Assembly (NCBI GenBank): GCA_000711775.1
Contig: ARYC01001937.1
Location: 29,533 to 93,532, forward strand
Reading direction: 5' to 3'
Origin: Oxytricha trifallax
Lineage: Eukaryota > Ciliophora > Spirotrichea > Sporadotrichida > Oxytrichidae
Length of the DNA: 64,000 nucleotides
The position numbers and the translations under genes were made by a program. This document shows positions 25,001-36,298 of this stretch, one piece after another. The notes beneath the pieces are model-generated. The model had not been told where the DNA came from and did not search any database. It worked only from the letters and a program-made list of their open reading frames with translations. Every line of letters starts with the position of its first letter. Positions within the stretch are counted from its first letter, which is position 1.

Positions 25001-28000
25001 CTGACGATACCGGTATAGTGAAATTTCTCGAATTTGTCCACTTTTTACCTCATAGAAATCTGCATAATTTTAAAGAACATTTAACAGACTCCCATCAATC
25101 TATATGTGGTAAACAAAAGTAAAGTATTCACAGCCATCACAAATATTTCGTTGTAAAGATATAAGCAAAATAAGATTTTCTAGAAAAGCCCCGATTTCCG
25201 CGAATTCTGACGATACCGGTATCGTGAAATTTCTCGAATTTGTCCACTTTTTACCTCATAGAAATCTGCATAATTTTAAAGAACATTTAACAGACTCCCA
25301 TCAATTTATATGTGGTAAACAAAAGTAAAGTATTCACAGCCATCACAAATATTTCGTTGTAAAGATATAAGCAAAATAAGATTTTCTAGAAAAGCCCCGA
25401 TTTCCGCGAATTCTGACGATACCGGTATAGTGAAATTTCTCGAATTTGTCCACTTTTTACCTCATAGAAATCTGCATAATTTTAAAGAACATTTAACAGA
25501 CTCCCATCAATCTATATGTGGTAAACAAAAGTAAAGTATTCACAGCCATCACAAATATTTCGTTGTAAAGATATAATCAAAATAAGATTTTCTAGAAAAG
25601 CCCCGATTTCCGCGAATTCTGACGATACCGGTATCGTGAAATTTCTCGAATTTGTCCACTTTTTACCTCATAGAAATCTGCATAATTTTAAAGAACATTT
25701 AACAGACTCCCATCAATTTATATGTGGTAAACAAAAGTAAAGTATTCACAGCCATCACAAATATTTCGTTGTAAAGATATAAGCAAAATAAGATTTTCTA
25801 GAAAAGCCCCGATTTCCGCGAATTCTGACGATACCGGTATCGTGAAATTTCTCGAATTTGTCCACTTTTTACCTCATAGAAATCTGCATAATTTTAAAGA
25901 ACATTTAACAGACTCCCATCAATTTATATGTGGTAAACAAAAGTAAAGTATTCACAGCCATCACAAATATTTCGTTGTAAAGATATAAGCAAAATAAGAT
26001 TTTCTAGAAAAGCCCCGATTTCCGCGAATTCTGACGATACCGGTATCGTGAAATTTCTCGAATTTGTCCACTTTTTACCTCATAGAAATCTGCATAATTT
26101 TAAAGAACATTTAACAGACTCCCATCAATTTATATGTGGTAAACAAAAGTAAAGTATTCACAGCCATCACAAATATTTCGTTGTAAAGATATAAGCAAAA
26201 TAAGATTTTCTAGAAAAGCCCCGATTTCCGCGAATTCTGACGATACCGGTATAGTGAAATTTCTCGAATTTGTCCACTTTTTACCTCATAGAAATCTGCA
26301 TAATTTTAAAGAACATTTAACAGACTCCCATCAATCTATATGTGGTAAACAAAAGTAAAGTATTCACAGCCATCACAAATATTTCGTTGTAAAGATATAA
26401 GCAAAATAAGATTTTCTAGAAAAGCCCCGATTTCCGCGAATTCTGACGATACCGGTATAGTGAAATTTCTCGAATTTGTCCACTTTTTACCTCATAGAAA
26501 TCTGCATAATTTTAAAGAACATTTAACAGACTCCCATCAATCTATATGTGGTAAACAAAAGTAAAGTATTCACAGCCATCACAAATATTTCGTTGTAAAG
26601 ATATAAGCAAAATAAGATTTTCTAGAAAAGCCCCGATTTCCGCGAATTCTGACGATACCGGTATAGTGAAATTTCTCGAATTTGTCCACTTTTTACCTCA
26701 TAGAAATCTGCATAATTTTAAAGAACATTTAACAGACTCCCATCAATCTATATGTGGTAAACAAAAGTAAAGTATTCACAGCCATCACAAATATTTCGTT
26801 GTAAAGATATAAGCAAAATAAGATTTTCTAGAAAAGCCCCGATTTCCGCGAATTCTGACGATACCGGTATCGTGAAATTTCTCGAATTTGTCCACTTTTT
26901 ACCTCATAGAAATCTGCATAATTTTAAAGAACATTTAACAGACTCCCATCAATTTATATGTGGTAAACAAAAGTAAAGTATTCACAGCCATCACAAATAT
27001 TTCGTTGTAAAGATATAAGCAAAATAAGATTTTCTAGAAAAGCCCCGATTTCCGCGAATTCTGACGATACCGGTATCGTGAAATTTCTCGAATTTGTCCA
27101 CTTTTTACCTCATAGAAATCTGCATAATTTTAAAGAACATTTAACAGACTCCCATCAATCTATATGTGGTAAACAAAAGTAAAGTATTCACAGCCATCAC
27201 AAATATTTCGTTGTAAAGATATAAGCAAAATAAGATTTTCTAGAAAAGCCCCGATTTCCGCGAATTCTGACGATACCGGTATCGTGAAATTTCTCGAATT
27301 TGTCCACTTTTTACCTCATAGAAATCTGCATAATTTTAAAGAACATTTAACAGACTCCCATCAATTTATATGTGGTAAACAAAAGTAAAGTATTCACAGC
27401 CATCACAAATATTTCGTTGTAAAGATATAAGCAAAATAAGATTTTCTAGAAAAGCCCCGATTTCCGCGAATTCTGACGATACCGGTATCGTGAAATTTCT
27501 CGAATTTGTCCACTTTTTACCTCATAGAAATCTGCATAATTTTAAAGAACATTTAACAGACTCCCATCAATTTATATGTGGTAAACAAAAGTAAAGTATT
27601 CACAGCCATCACAAATATTTCGTTGTAAAGATATAAGCAAAATAAGATTTTCTAGAAAAGCCCCGATTTCCGCGAATTCTGACGATACCGGTATAGTGAA
27701 ATTTCTCGAATTTGTCCACTTTTTACCTCATAGAAATCTGCATAATTTTAAAGAACATTTAACAGACTCCCATCAATCTATATGTGGTAAACAAAAGTAA
27801 AGTATTCACAGCCATCACAAATATTTCGTTGTAAAGATATAAGCAAAATAAGATTTTCTAGAAAAGCCCCGATTTCCGCGAATTCTGACGATACCGGTAT
27901 CGTGAAATTTCTCGAATTTGTCCACTTTTTACCTCATAGAAATCTGCATAATTTTAAAGAACATTTAACAGACTCCCATCAATTTATATGTGGTAAACAA

Positions 28001-31000
28001 AAGTAAAGTATTCACAGCCATCACAAATATTTCGTTGTAAAGATATAAGCAAAATAAGATTTTCTAGAAAAGCCCCGATTTCCGCGAATTCTGACGATAC
28101 CGGTATCGTGAAATTTCTCGAATTTGTCCACTTTTTACCTCATAGAAATCTGCATAATTTTAAAGAACATTTAACAGACTCCCATCAATTTATATGTGGT
28201 AAACAAAAGTAAAGTATTCACAGCCATCACAAATATTTTCGTGTAAAGATATAAGCAAAATAAGATTTTCTAGAAAAGCCCCGATTTCCGCGAATTCTGA
28301 CGATACCGGTATCGTGAAATTTCTCGAATTTGTCCACTTTTTACCTCATAGAAATCTGCATAATTTTAAAGAACATTTAACAGACTCCCATCAATTTATA
28401 TGTGGTAAACAAAAGTAAAGTATTCACAGCCATCACAAATATTTCGTTGTAAAGATATAAGCAAAATAAGATTTTCTAGAAAAGCCCCGATTTCCGCGAA
28501 TTCTGACGATACCGGTATCGTGAAATTTCTCGAACTTGTCCACTTTTTACCTCATAGAAATCTGCATAATTTTAAAGAACATTTAACAGACTCCCATCAA
28601 TTTATATGTGGTAAACAAAAGTAAAGTATTCACAGCCATCACAAATATTTCGTTGTAAAGATATAAGCAAAATAAGATTTTCTAGAAAAGCCCCGATTTC
28701 CGCGAATTCTGACGATACGACTGGTATCGTGAAATTTCTCGAATTTGTCCACTTTTTACCTCATAGAAATCTGCATAATTTTAAAGAACATTTAACAGAC
28801 TCCCATCAATTTATATGTGGTAAACAAAAGTAAAGTATTCACAGCCATCAATAATATTTCGTTGTAAAGATATAAGCAAAATAAGATTTTCTAGAAAAGC
28901 CCCGATTTCCGCGAATTCTGACGATACCGGTATCGTGAAATTTCTCGAATTTGTCCACTTTTTACCTCATAGAAATCTGCATAATTTTAAAGAACATTTA
29001 ACAGACTCCCATCAATTTATATGTGGTAAACAAAAGTAAAGTATTCACAGCCATCACAAATATTTCGTTGTAAAGATATAAGCAAAATAAGATTTTCTAG
29101 AAAAGCCCCGATTTCCGCGAATTCTGACGATACCGGTATCGTGAAATTTCTCGAATTTGTCCACTTTTTACCTCATAGAAATCTGCATAATTTTAAAGAA
29201 CATTTAACAGACTCCCATCAATTTATATGTGGTAAACAAAAGTAAAGTATTCACAGCCATCACAAATATTTCGTTGTAAAGATATAAGCAAAATAAGATT
29301 TTCTAGAAAAGCCCCGATTTCCGCGAATTCTGACGATACCGGTATAGTGAAATTTCTCGAATTTGTCCACTTTTTACCTCATAGAAATCTGCATAATTTT
29401 AAAGAACATTTAACAGACTCCCATCAATCTATATGTGGTAAACAAAAGTAAAGTATTCACAGCCATCACAAATATTTCGTTGTAAAGATATAAGCAAAAT
29501 AAGATTTTCTAGAAAAGCCCCGATTTCCGCGAATTCTGACGATACCGGTATAGTGAAATTTCTCGAATTTGTCCACTTTTTACCTCATAGAAATCTGCAT
29601 AATTTTAAAGAACATTTAACAGACTCCCATCAATCTATATGTGGTAAACAAAAGTAAAGTATTCACAGCCATCACAAATATTTCGTTGTAAAGATATAAG
29701 CAAAATAAGATTTTCTAGAAAAGCCCCGATTTCCGCGAATTCTGACGATACCGGTATCGTGAAATTTCTCTAATTTGTCCACTTTTTACCTCTTAGAAAT
29801 CTGCATAATTTTAAAGAACATTTAACAGACTCCCATCAATTTATATGTGGTAAACAAAAGTAAAGTATTCACAGCCATCACAAATATTTCGTTGTAAAGA
29901 TATAAGCAAAATAAGATTTTCTAGAAAAGCCCCGATTTCCGCGAATTCTGACGATACCGGTATCGTGAAATTTCTCGAATTTGTCCACTTTTTACCTCAT
30001 AGAAATCTGCATAATTTTAAAGAACATTTAACAGACTCCCATCAATTTATATGTGGTAAACAAAAGTAAAGTATTCACAGCCATCACAAATATTTCGTTG
30101 TAAAGATATAAGCAAAATAAGATTTTCTAGAAAAGCCCCGATTTCCGCGAATTCTGACGATACCGGTATCGTGAAATTTCTCGAATTTGTCCACTTTTTA
30201 CCTCATAGAAATCTGCATAATTTTAAAGAACATTTAACAGACTCCCATCAATTTATATGTGGTAAACAAAAGTAAAGTATTCACAGCCATCACAAATATT
30301 TCGTTGTAAAGATATAAGCAAAATAAGATTTTCTAGAAAAGCCCCGATTTCCGCGAATTCTGACGATACCGGTATCGTGAAATTTCTCGAATTTGTCCAC
30401 TTTTTACCTCATAGAAATCTGCATAATTTTAAAGAACATTTAACAGACTCCCATCAATTTATATGTGGTAAACAAAAGTAAAGTATTCACAGCCATCACA
30501 AATATTTCGTTGTAAAGATATAAGCAAAATAAGATTTTCTAGAAAAGCCCCGATTTCCGCGAATTCTGACGATACCGGTATCGTGAAATTTCTCGAATTT
30601 GTCCACTTTTTACCTCATAGAAATCTGCATAATTTTAAAGAACATTTAACAGACTCCCATCAATTTATATGTGGTAAACAAAAGTAAAGTATTCACAGCC
30701 ATCACAAATATTTCGTTGTAAAGATATAAGCAAAATAAGATTTTCTAGAAAAGCCCCGATTTCCGCGAATTCTGACGATACCGGTATCGTGAAATTTCTC
30801 GAATTTGTCCACTTTTTACCTCATAGAAATCTGCATAATTTTAAAGAACATTTAACAGACTCCCATCAATTTATATGTGGTAACCAAAAGTAAAGTATTC
30901 ACAGCCATCACAAATATTTCGTTGTAAAGATATAAGCAAAATAAGATTTTCTAGAAAAGCCCCGATTTCCGCGAATTCTGACGATACCGGTATCGTGAAA

Positions 31001-31520
31001 TTTCTCGAATTTGTCCACTTTTTACCTCATAGAAATCTGCATAATTTTAAAGAACATTTAACAGACTCCCATCAATTTATATGTGGTAAACCAAAGTAAA
31101 GTATTCACAGCCATCACAAATATTTCGTTGTAAAGATATAAGCAAAATAAGATTTTCTAGAAAAGCCCCGATTTCCGCGAATTCTGACGATACCGGTATC
31201 GTGAAATTTCTCGAATTTGTCCACTTTTTACCTCATAGAAATCTGCATAATTTTAAAGAACATTTAACAGACTCCCATCAATTTATATGTGGTAAACAAA
31301 AGTAAAGTATTCACAGCCATCACAAATATTTCGTTGTAAAGATATAAGCAAAATAAGATTTTCTAGAAAAGCCCCGATTTCCGCGAATTCTGACGATACC
31401 GGTATAGTGAAATTTCTCGAATTTGTCCACTTTTTACCTCATAGAAATCTGCATAATTTTAAAGAACATTTAACAGACTCCCATCAATTTATATGTGGTA
31501 AACAAAAGTAAAGTATTCAC
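16022..31520 (+). repeat. 206-bp satellite array, about 75 tandem copies
   Basis: Successive copies start at about 16,231, 16,437 and 16,642, giving a 206-bp unit (205 where one C is lost). The array length divided by 206 gives about 75 units, all head to tail. Each unit is about one third GC, clearly above the flanks, and contains one GAATTC, one ACCGGT and one TCTAGA site. It holds two palindromes: TTTTCTAGAAAA and, in most copies, the 16-bp ACGATACCGGTATCGT. Most units are nearly identical, with two linked variant sites. There is no open coding potential. Role unknown; satellites of this kind are known in hypotrich micronuclear DNA and are removed from the macronucleus. Confidence 0.97.
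16741..16945 (+). repeat. Diverged edge unit of the satellite
   Basis: This unit differs at many positions (GAAAAGGGCCGATTTCG, GACGAGACCGG, CTCCAATTTTTACAACACAG) while units on either side are near consensus. Divergent copies near an array edge are expected from reduced homogenisation, but here near-consensus units also lie outside it. Confidence 0.85.
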
Positions 31521-32325
31521 ACGCATTTCAAGATTTTTTGAATTTTCCTTATTGCTATCGTCATGTGGCAATGAAGTTGACTCCTCATCTCGAAATGGGA
31601 ACAGCTAGCTGAGCAGGAATCTTTGACTCACAAGAACAAATCATGGGCTCACGATTGAGGTACAATTCAGCTAAAGATAATTCTCAAAAAGGTCCAATAC
31701 GCATGCAACAAGGCATGTGCAAAAATCAAAAACAGAAAATCCCGATGAGAAAAGTTCCCAAAATTTGCTAATACGACCAGCCTGAACGAGCATCGAGGAG
31801 CGACCTGGGTATAGCGACCAAGATACTGGAGCTGAAAGCTGGACTTGACAAACAGAAGTGCTGCCATTTACCAAGGATTACCTGAGCGGAATAGACAAAG
31901 ATTACCTCAAAGAAGCAGGAATAGCTCTCTTCTGGGCCTGCTTGGAGACAAAGTCTGCGCGCATGTGGCTGTTTGAGTAAGAGTTCTAGAAGACTGTGAA
32001 GAGTGACCTTACCAAGAAGGGCATAATGTTTACCCAAAACGATGTCAAGAGGAATGTGGTAGAGCTCATGAAGGAGAGAAGAGAAAAACGTCATAAAGAG
32101 ATTCAAGAAGGACCTGGCCATGCTCAAGCAAAGCTCCTCCCACCTCCCTCTTCAATTCCTGCAGAGATTCAAGGTCCCCTCAGCTAGGACACTGTGGATT
32201 CGTTGATGAAGGAAGCATTAAAATTCAGACCAAATGATGGAAATTTCGAAGAAATCAAGGACCTGGACCTGGAAAGGAAAGGAAAGAGCAGCTAAAGATT
32301 TAGAGAGAGATTAGCAAATTTGTGA
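31520..32325 (+). pseudogene. Broken gene next to the satellite, unknown protein
   Basis: From 31,520 a GC-richer frame is open except for a TGA at 31,610-31,612. It reads protein-like residues (FPYCYRHVAMKLTPHLEMG, later IATKILELKAGLDKQ) up to TGA 31,883. The protein then clearly continues one frame over from about 31,849 to TGA at 32,323-32,325 (includes KEAGIALFWACLETKSARMW and DVKRNVVELMKERREKRHKE). TAA/TAG are read as Gln. Total about 265 codons with one frameshift and one internal TGA. The C-terminal half is basic and helical with a Pro-rich patch. Family not recognised. It starts directly at the satellite edge, so its 5' end may have been replaced by the array. Confidence 0.5.
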
Positions 32326-32404
32326 AGTTATTAAAAAGATATTAAGTTCAGAGCAATTCTATTTTGATTAATTTCTATCGTTTACAAAAAATTTTAAATA
32401 ATAG

Positions 32405-32780
32405 TTATGGGGTTTTAGTAGCTCGTTGGTGGAGAGAAAAGTGAGCCCAATACTTCAAGGTTTACTCATTGATAAGATAATCAATATGCTTCTATAGAAA
32501 CTTTGACTTCCTCTTAGGCTAAGAAATCAGCAATTATTGCTTTAATTACACAGCTTTCAAGCAGTGAGAGCGAACAGTTGACGGACTTCGCTTTAAGAGT
32601 AGCGCAATAGACTTATAGTTTAGTACTGGTTTGATTTATTCAATGTATATTTTACATCCATAACGCAGTTTAAACACTAAATCTATTTACTCTTCATGAT
32701 AAATTGACCCCAAAAGCTTGCTATTTTTGTCTCGCATTTATTTTATAATCCCAACCCCTAACAAATTCCCTACAAATCAA
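32405..32780 (-). pseudogene. TBE 42-kDa transposase, N-terminal fragment
   Basis: Minus-strand coding remnants match the N-terminal DNA-binding region of the TBE-B transposase: LNYKSIALLLKRSPSTVRSH here against LNYTSIARLLHKYPATVMSH in B, and YLINEQTLKYWAHFSLHQRA against YLINDKTLKYWAHFSLVQRA. The catalytic DDE part is absent because the element is truncated. At least one frameshift is present. Function in the family is cut-and-paste transposition and germline DNA removal. Confidence 0.7.
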
Positions 32781-32818
32781 AGCACTTATAAACCTCATTA
32801 AGGGGTTTTGGAGTTTTG
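32405..32818 (-). mobile_element. TBE fragment D: left terminus and transposase N-terminus
   Basis: The right boundary is a TBE end: read on the minus strand it is CAAAACTCCAAAACCCC, then the TTATAAGTGCTTTGATTTG block common to the other TBE termini here. It is followed inward by the N-terminal part of a TBE transposase (HCLKAV...KHIDYLINEQTLKYWAHFS), homologous to B at about 54,960. The copy breaks off at about 32,405. The flanking ATT fits the ANT target rule. Confidence 0.75.
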
Positions 32819-33062
32819 ATTCTGCTCTTAAGGATAATATAAATTCAGACTCAAACTCTAAGAAATGACGCTGAGATTTAATTACAGATCAAAAGAATAA
32901 TAAGCAGCTTGTTTGATTGTAATACTGACCAAAAAAGGTATTAAAGATTTTTACAAGTTAGGGTTGTTCACAGAGATTTGAAACCAAAAAATATATCAAT
33001 AAACTTTTCTCATGTAAGATTAGCAATAATTGATTATAATAATTCAATTAAATAAGAAACAC

Positions 33063-33692
33063 AGATGGGAATACTGAACAAAATACAATGAGACATCATA
33101 CAAGGAACATTGAAAACAGTTAGTTTCAACACTTAGCTTAATACACAATAAAATTCATCAATCAAAATAAAGATCAAGGGGGTCTCACATACTTGAAATA
33201 TTCACCTTCATAGTCAGAAAACTAATAAGAAAAGGCTTCTCCATAGTTAACCAATTTCAAATACACCTAACAAGGATACAATTTGACAGAGAGAATAACA
33301 ATGAATCAGCTCAATTGTAGACACAGTAACTTTTTCAAATGCTAATACTTGCATCTATTAACAACAAGTTTATAATGCCCCAACAGGCTCCAAGAAAACT
33401 TAAACAGAGTTTATGAGACAAACTCTAAATGAGCAACCTCACCTCCAGTTGAGATCAACCAAAAACTCATCTACAGCTCAATAACTGAGAACTGTAATTA
33501 CTACACAATGGATGATGATACCCACCTCATTTCAAAAAAGATAATATACTCAGATAATGAGGAAGACTGGAGTTTCGAGGAGGAATGATAAAGATACAAC
33601 AACAATAAAAAAGAAAGCTCGTTCATTGACAGTTCTAGCTAACCTACCCACTACATAGAGACCGACAACGAAGAGGAACAAAACTAATGACT
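33063..33692 (+). pseudogene. ORF-a of (ATT)n-tailed element, copy ii
   Basis: ATGGGAATACTGAACAAA matches the start of copy iv (ATGGGTATATTGAGCAAA). A TGA falls at codon 9, where copy iv has CGA-like AGA, so the N-terminus is broken. A long later part is intact: about 33,450-33,690 reads TENCNYYTMDDDTHLI, then KKIIYSDNEEDWSFEEE, and ends in acidic residues. KKIIY-D/E is shared with copies i and iv. The acidic, Ser-rich C-terminus resembles IDSSSQP here against INSSYQP in copy iv. Function unknown. Confidence 0.5.
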
Positions 33693-33772
33693 CACTCCAT
33701 GGCATTAACCAGTCCCAGAAACCAATAAGGTCAATTTCGTCACAGAAAAATTAAGCACTAAATAGGAAAATT

Positions 33773-34968
33773 GTTCCAACCGAAACCCCCCCCTCCCACT
33801 CCCCTCCCAGGCCTAAAACAAGGCCCCCCTCAAACCCTAACTAGACCCCCCCCCTCTCACTCCAACAATATCCTATTCATATGAAAATTTTGATTCTCGA
33901 TGTTTAAATCATTATTCTTCATGACATCTTGATCTCATAATATTATCTTACATAAAATATATCATTTTTTTAAAAATATTTTTCCAACAAATCAAATGCT
34001 ACTCTTTTTTAAATTTCTTATTTTACAACTTTCTCTTCGTGCGCCGACTTTTTTACTTAGATGCTCCCATAGGAAATTAATCAAAAGAATATTTCCATAT
34101 GACTCGGTAATGATATAATAAAAAATTATGAGCCAAAAAACTCATACAACTAATTTTATTTAAAAAAATTCAATATAAACACTCTATTAATCTGTATTCG
34201 AAATATGATTAATTTTATAATAAATTTTCCTAATTTTTTTATAATTATTACTAATAATATTTTTATACAAACTAATAGTTATGGAAAAAATTCATTTGAA
34301 AAGTATTAAAATAAAATCAATTTAAGCATGAATTATTAAGAAGATTGTAAAGGGACTGATTTAAATATAAATAAATTCTTGATTTATTTATCGATAGTTA
34401 GTTTTTTTAAAAAAAATAATAATTCATGTTTAAATTGATTTTATTTTAATACTTTTCAAATGAATTTTTTCCATAACTATTAGTTTGTATAAAAATATTA
34501 TTAGTAATAATTATAAAAAAATTAGGAAAATTTATTATAAAATTAATCATATTTCGAATACAGATTAATAGAGTGTTTATATTGAATTTTTTTAAATAAA
34601 ATTAGTTGTATGAGTTTTTTGGCTCATAATTTTTTATTATATCATTACCGAGTCATATGGAAATATTCTTTTGATTAATTTCCTATGGGAGCATCTAAGT
34701 AAAAAAGTCGGCGCACGTAGAGAAAGTTGTAAAATAAGAAATCTTAATAAAGAGTAACATTTGATTTGTTGGAAAAATATTTTTTAAAAAATGATATATT
34801 TTATGTAAAATAATATTATGAGATCAAGATGTCATTAAGGAAAATGATTAAAACATCGAGAATCAAAATTTTCATATGAATTGGGATGTTGTTGAGGTGG
34901 GAGGGGGTCTAGTTATGGTGGGAGGGGGGTCTCGTTTTAGGTCTGAGAGGGGGGGTCTCGGTTGGAAC
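33773..34968. mobile_element. 1.2-kb foldback (palindromic) element
   Basis: Two arms of about 566 and 552 bp (33,773-34,338 and 34,417-34,968) are near-perfect inverted copies around a 78-bp loop. The ends read GTTCCAACCGAAACCCCCCC on the left and the complement with CGAGACCCCCC on the right. The outer 120 bp are extraordinarily C-rich (G-rich on the other strand) in otherwise AT-rich DNA; the inner arms are AT-rich and noncoding. The arms differ by scattered substitutions and small indels, mostly in the C tracts. It sits in the inter-ORF region of copy ii. GAAAAT lies within two bases of both ends and may be a short target duplication. Confidence 0.9.
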
Positions 34969-35199
34969 AGAAAATAATAAGAATCATTAAATCAAAGTAT
35001 AGTACTAATTATGGATCCAAATTAAAAAAAATATTAATCATAAATTAATTAACATTAAATAGAATCCTACACAGGCATGCAAACAATAACTAAGGCACAA
35101 CTCTAACAAAGGTTTAACACAAGAGAGTCTTGTATATCCATTTGGCTCACTACTACCAACAAGCAACCTATACAAAGTTACCAAAAGTTTTTCCAACGC

Positions 35200-35638
35200 C
35201 ATTATCTCCATATACGAAAAAATTGACTACATCTAAATGGATTCAATAGTCGTTATGAAAGAGTACAACTTAAAGAAATCATAAAATAAAAAAATATCGT
35301 CGATAGATGCCACTGATGAGCAAGAAGGCTTCATAAGACTATTTAGCTTTTTCATCCTAAAGAATGTTACTGCAAACGATGCCAGCTATATATCGGTGAG
35401 TTCAGACTATTTCTCACACTTAAAAATAGAGATAGACATAAAATGCCTTCAAAAACACGCTACTTCTTGAAAAGAGACATAATACAACTAGTCATCACGA
35501 GATGCAAAGAATCCATTGCCAAGAAATATATCAAATTCTCAATCAACTTCAAGAACTTCTATACTCAATTCAAAGACCTAAGAACTAAGTTCTAATCCTC
35601 AACCAAAGAAAAGGAAGACCAAGAAAGAGAAGAATGAA
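35200..35638 (+). pseudogene. ORF-b of (ATT)n-tailed element, copy ii
   Basis: The reading frame yields IDIKCLQKHA, then after a one-base shift LKRDIIQLVITRCKESIAKK and a long basic/acidic C-terminus (FQSSTKEKEDQEREE) ending at TGA near 35,636. This is the homologue of KCLQKHAYFIKSDIIQLL in copy i and KCLLTHAYFLKSDFIQ in copy iv. TAA is used as Gln. The frameshift makes it a likely pseudogene. Confidence 0.5.
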
Positions 35639-36298
35639 CACAAACAAAGGGAAAGGAAGAAGAAAAGGCAGAGAATGAAGACTCAGTAAACACGGAGAGA
35701 ATCTCCAACTAACTAATAGGGCTTGACCCTTATAAAGCTATTTAGCTTATTATGATCGGGGGTCACCAGAGATTTCAAAGTGATTACATTATTATTATTA
35801 GCAATACTTTATTTCAACAGATACTAAAGTGGGGAAGTATTAAGGCTTAAAAATTTAATGTGAACTCGAGATAACTATCCAGAAAGAGAAGACTGGAGGA
35901 AATAGGATTTTTAGTAAGATATGTGGCTATGGTAGCAAAAATAATAATATGCGAAATTCTTCGGAACGATTACTATTATACAAAGTGCTATAAGGACTAA
36001 AAATAATGAATAAAGTAGTTTATAGACAAAATGACAGTCATCTAAATAATTTAAATAAAGAACAAATTCAATTATAATAAGACCTAACTTTTAGATCAGA
36101 CATAACACTAGAGCAGATAGATTTGTGGTTAAGTAAGATATATTTCAGATATCTCACTCATGATCCTTAAGGGCATTTTGAGTGATTTAATTAATTACAT
36201 TTTCGATATTGTTCAATATAAAACATATTGATAACCCTAACCCTTAATAAATTCCCTTAAAAAAGTTAAAGCACTTATAAAATTCATTATGGAGTTTG

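Larger units (their letters stand above)
33050..35800 (+). mobile_element. (ATT)n-tailed two-ORF element, copy ii, with nested insertion
   Basis: It starts near 33,050 (AAGAAACACAGATGGG) and ends with GGGCTTGACCC, GATCGGGGGTC, TTTCAAAGTGATTAC and ATTATTATTATTA at about 35,716-35,800. Removing the foldback at 33,773-34,968 leaves about 1.55 kb, the same length as copies i, iii and iv. It interrupts the kinase gene of TBE fragment E. Confidence 0.65.
32930..36090 (+). pseudogene. TBE 57-kDa zinc-finger/kinase gene, kinase part, interrupted
   Basis: At 32,975-33,050 the frame reads VHRDLKPKNI followed by AIIDYNNS, matching the catalytic loop (HRDLKPEN) and the DFG region of protein kinases. It is the only copy in this window that keeps the HRD aspartate. 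After the insertion, EDWRKQDFQQDMWLW and later residues match EREDWRDGDTQWDIWALEV of TBE-B. The zinc-finger half is missing. The DFG position reads DYN, so even this copy is atypical as a kinase. Role of this protein in TBEs is not established. Confidence 0.65.
32860..36298 (+). mobile_element. TBE fragment E, split by a later insertion
   Basis: Kinase-like coding sequence of a TBE 57-kDa gene lies at about 32,930-33,050. It resumes at about 35,805 and leads to a TBE right terminus at about 36,230-36,298 (AAAGCACTTATAA block and GGAGTTTG end). The gap is filled by an (ATT)n-tailed element, which is itself interrupted. The left part of this TBE is missing; fragment D abuts it in the opposite orientation. 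Confidence 0.7.

Noticed and set aside
16022-31520. CRISPR array
   Set aside because: The tandem units are 206 bp and nearly identical throughout, with no unique spacers; this is a eukaryotic satellite.
31667-32127. Three overlapping minus-strand ORFs of 66-119 residues
   Set aside because: They mirror the plus-strand coding region at 31,520-32,325, which has the better composition and uses the ciliate code consistently.
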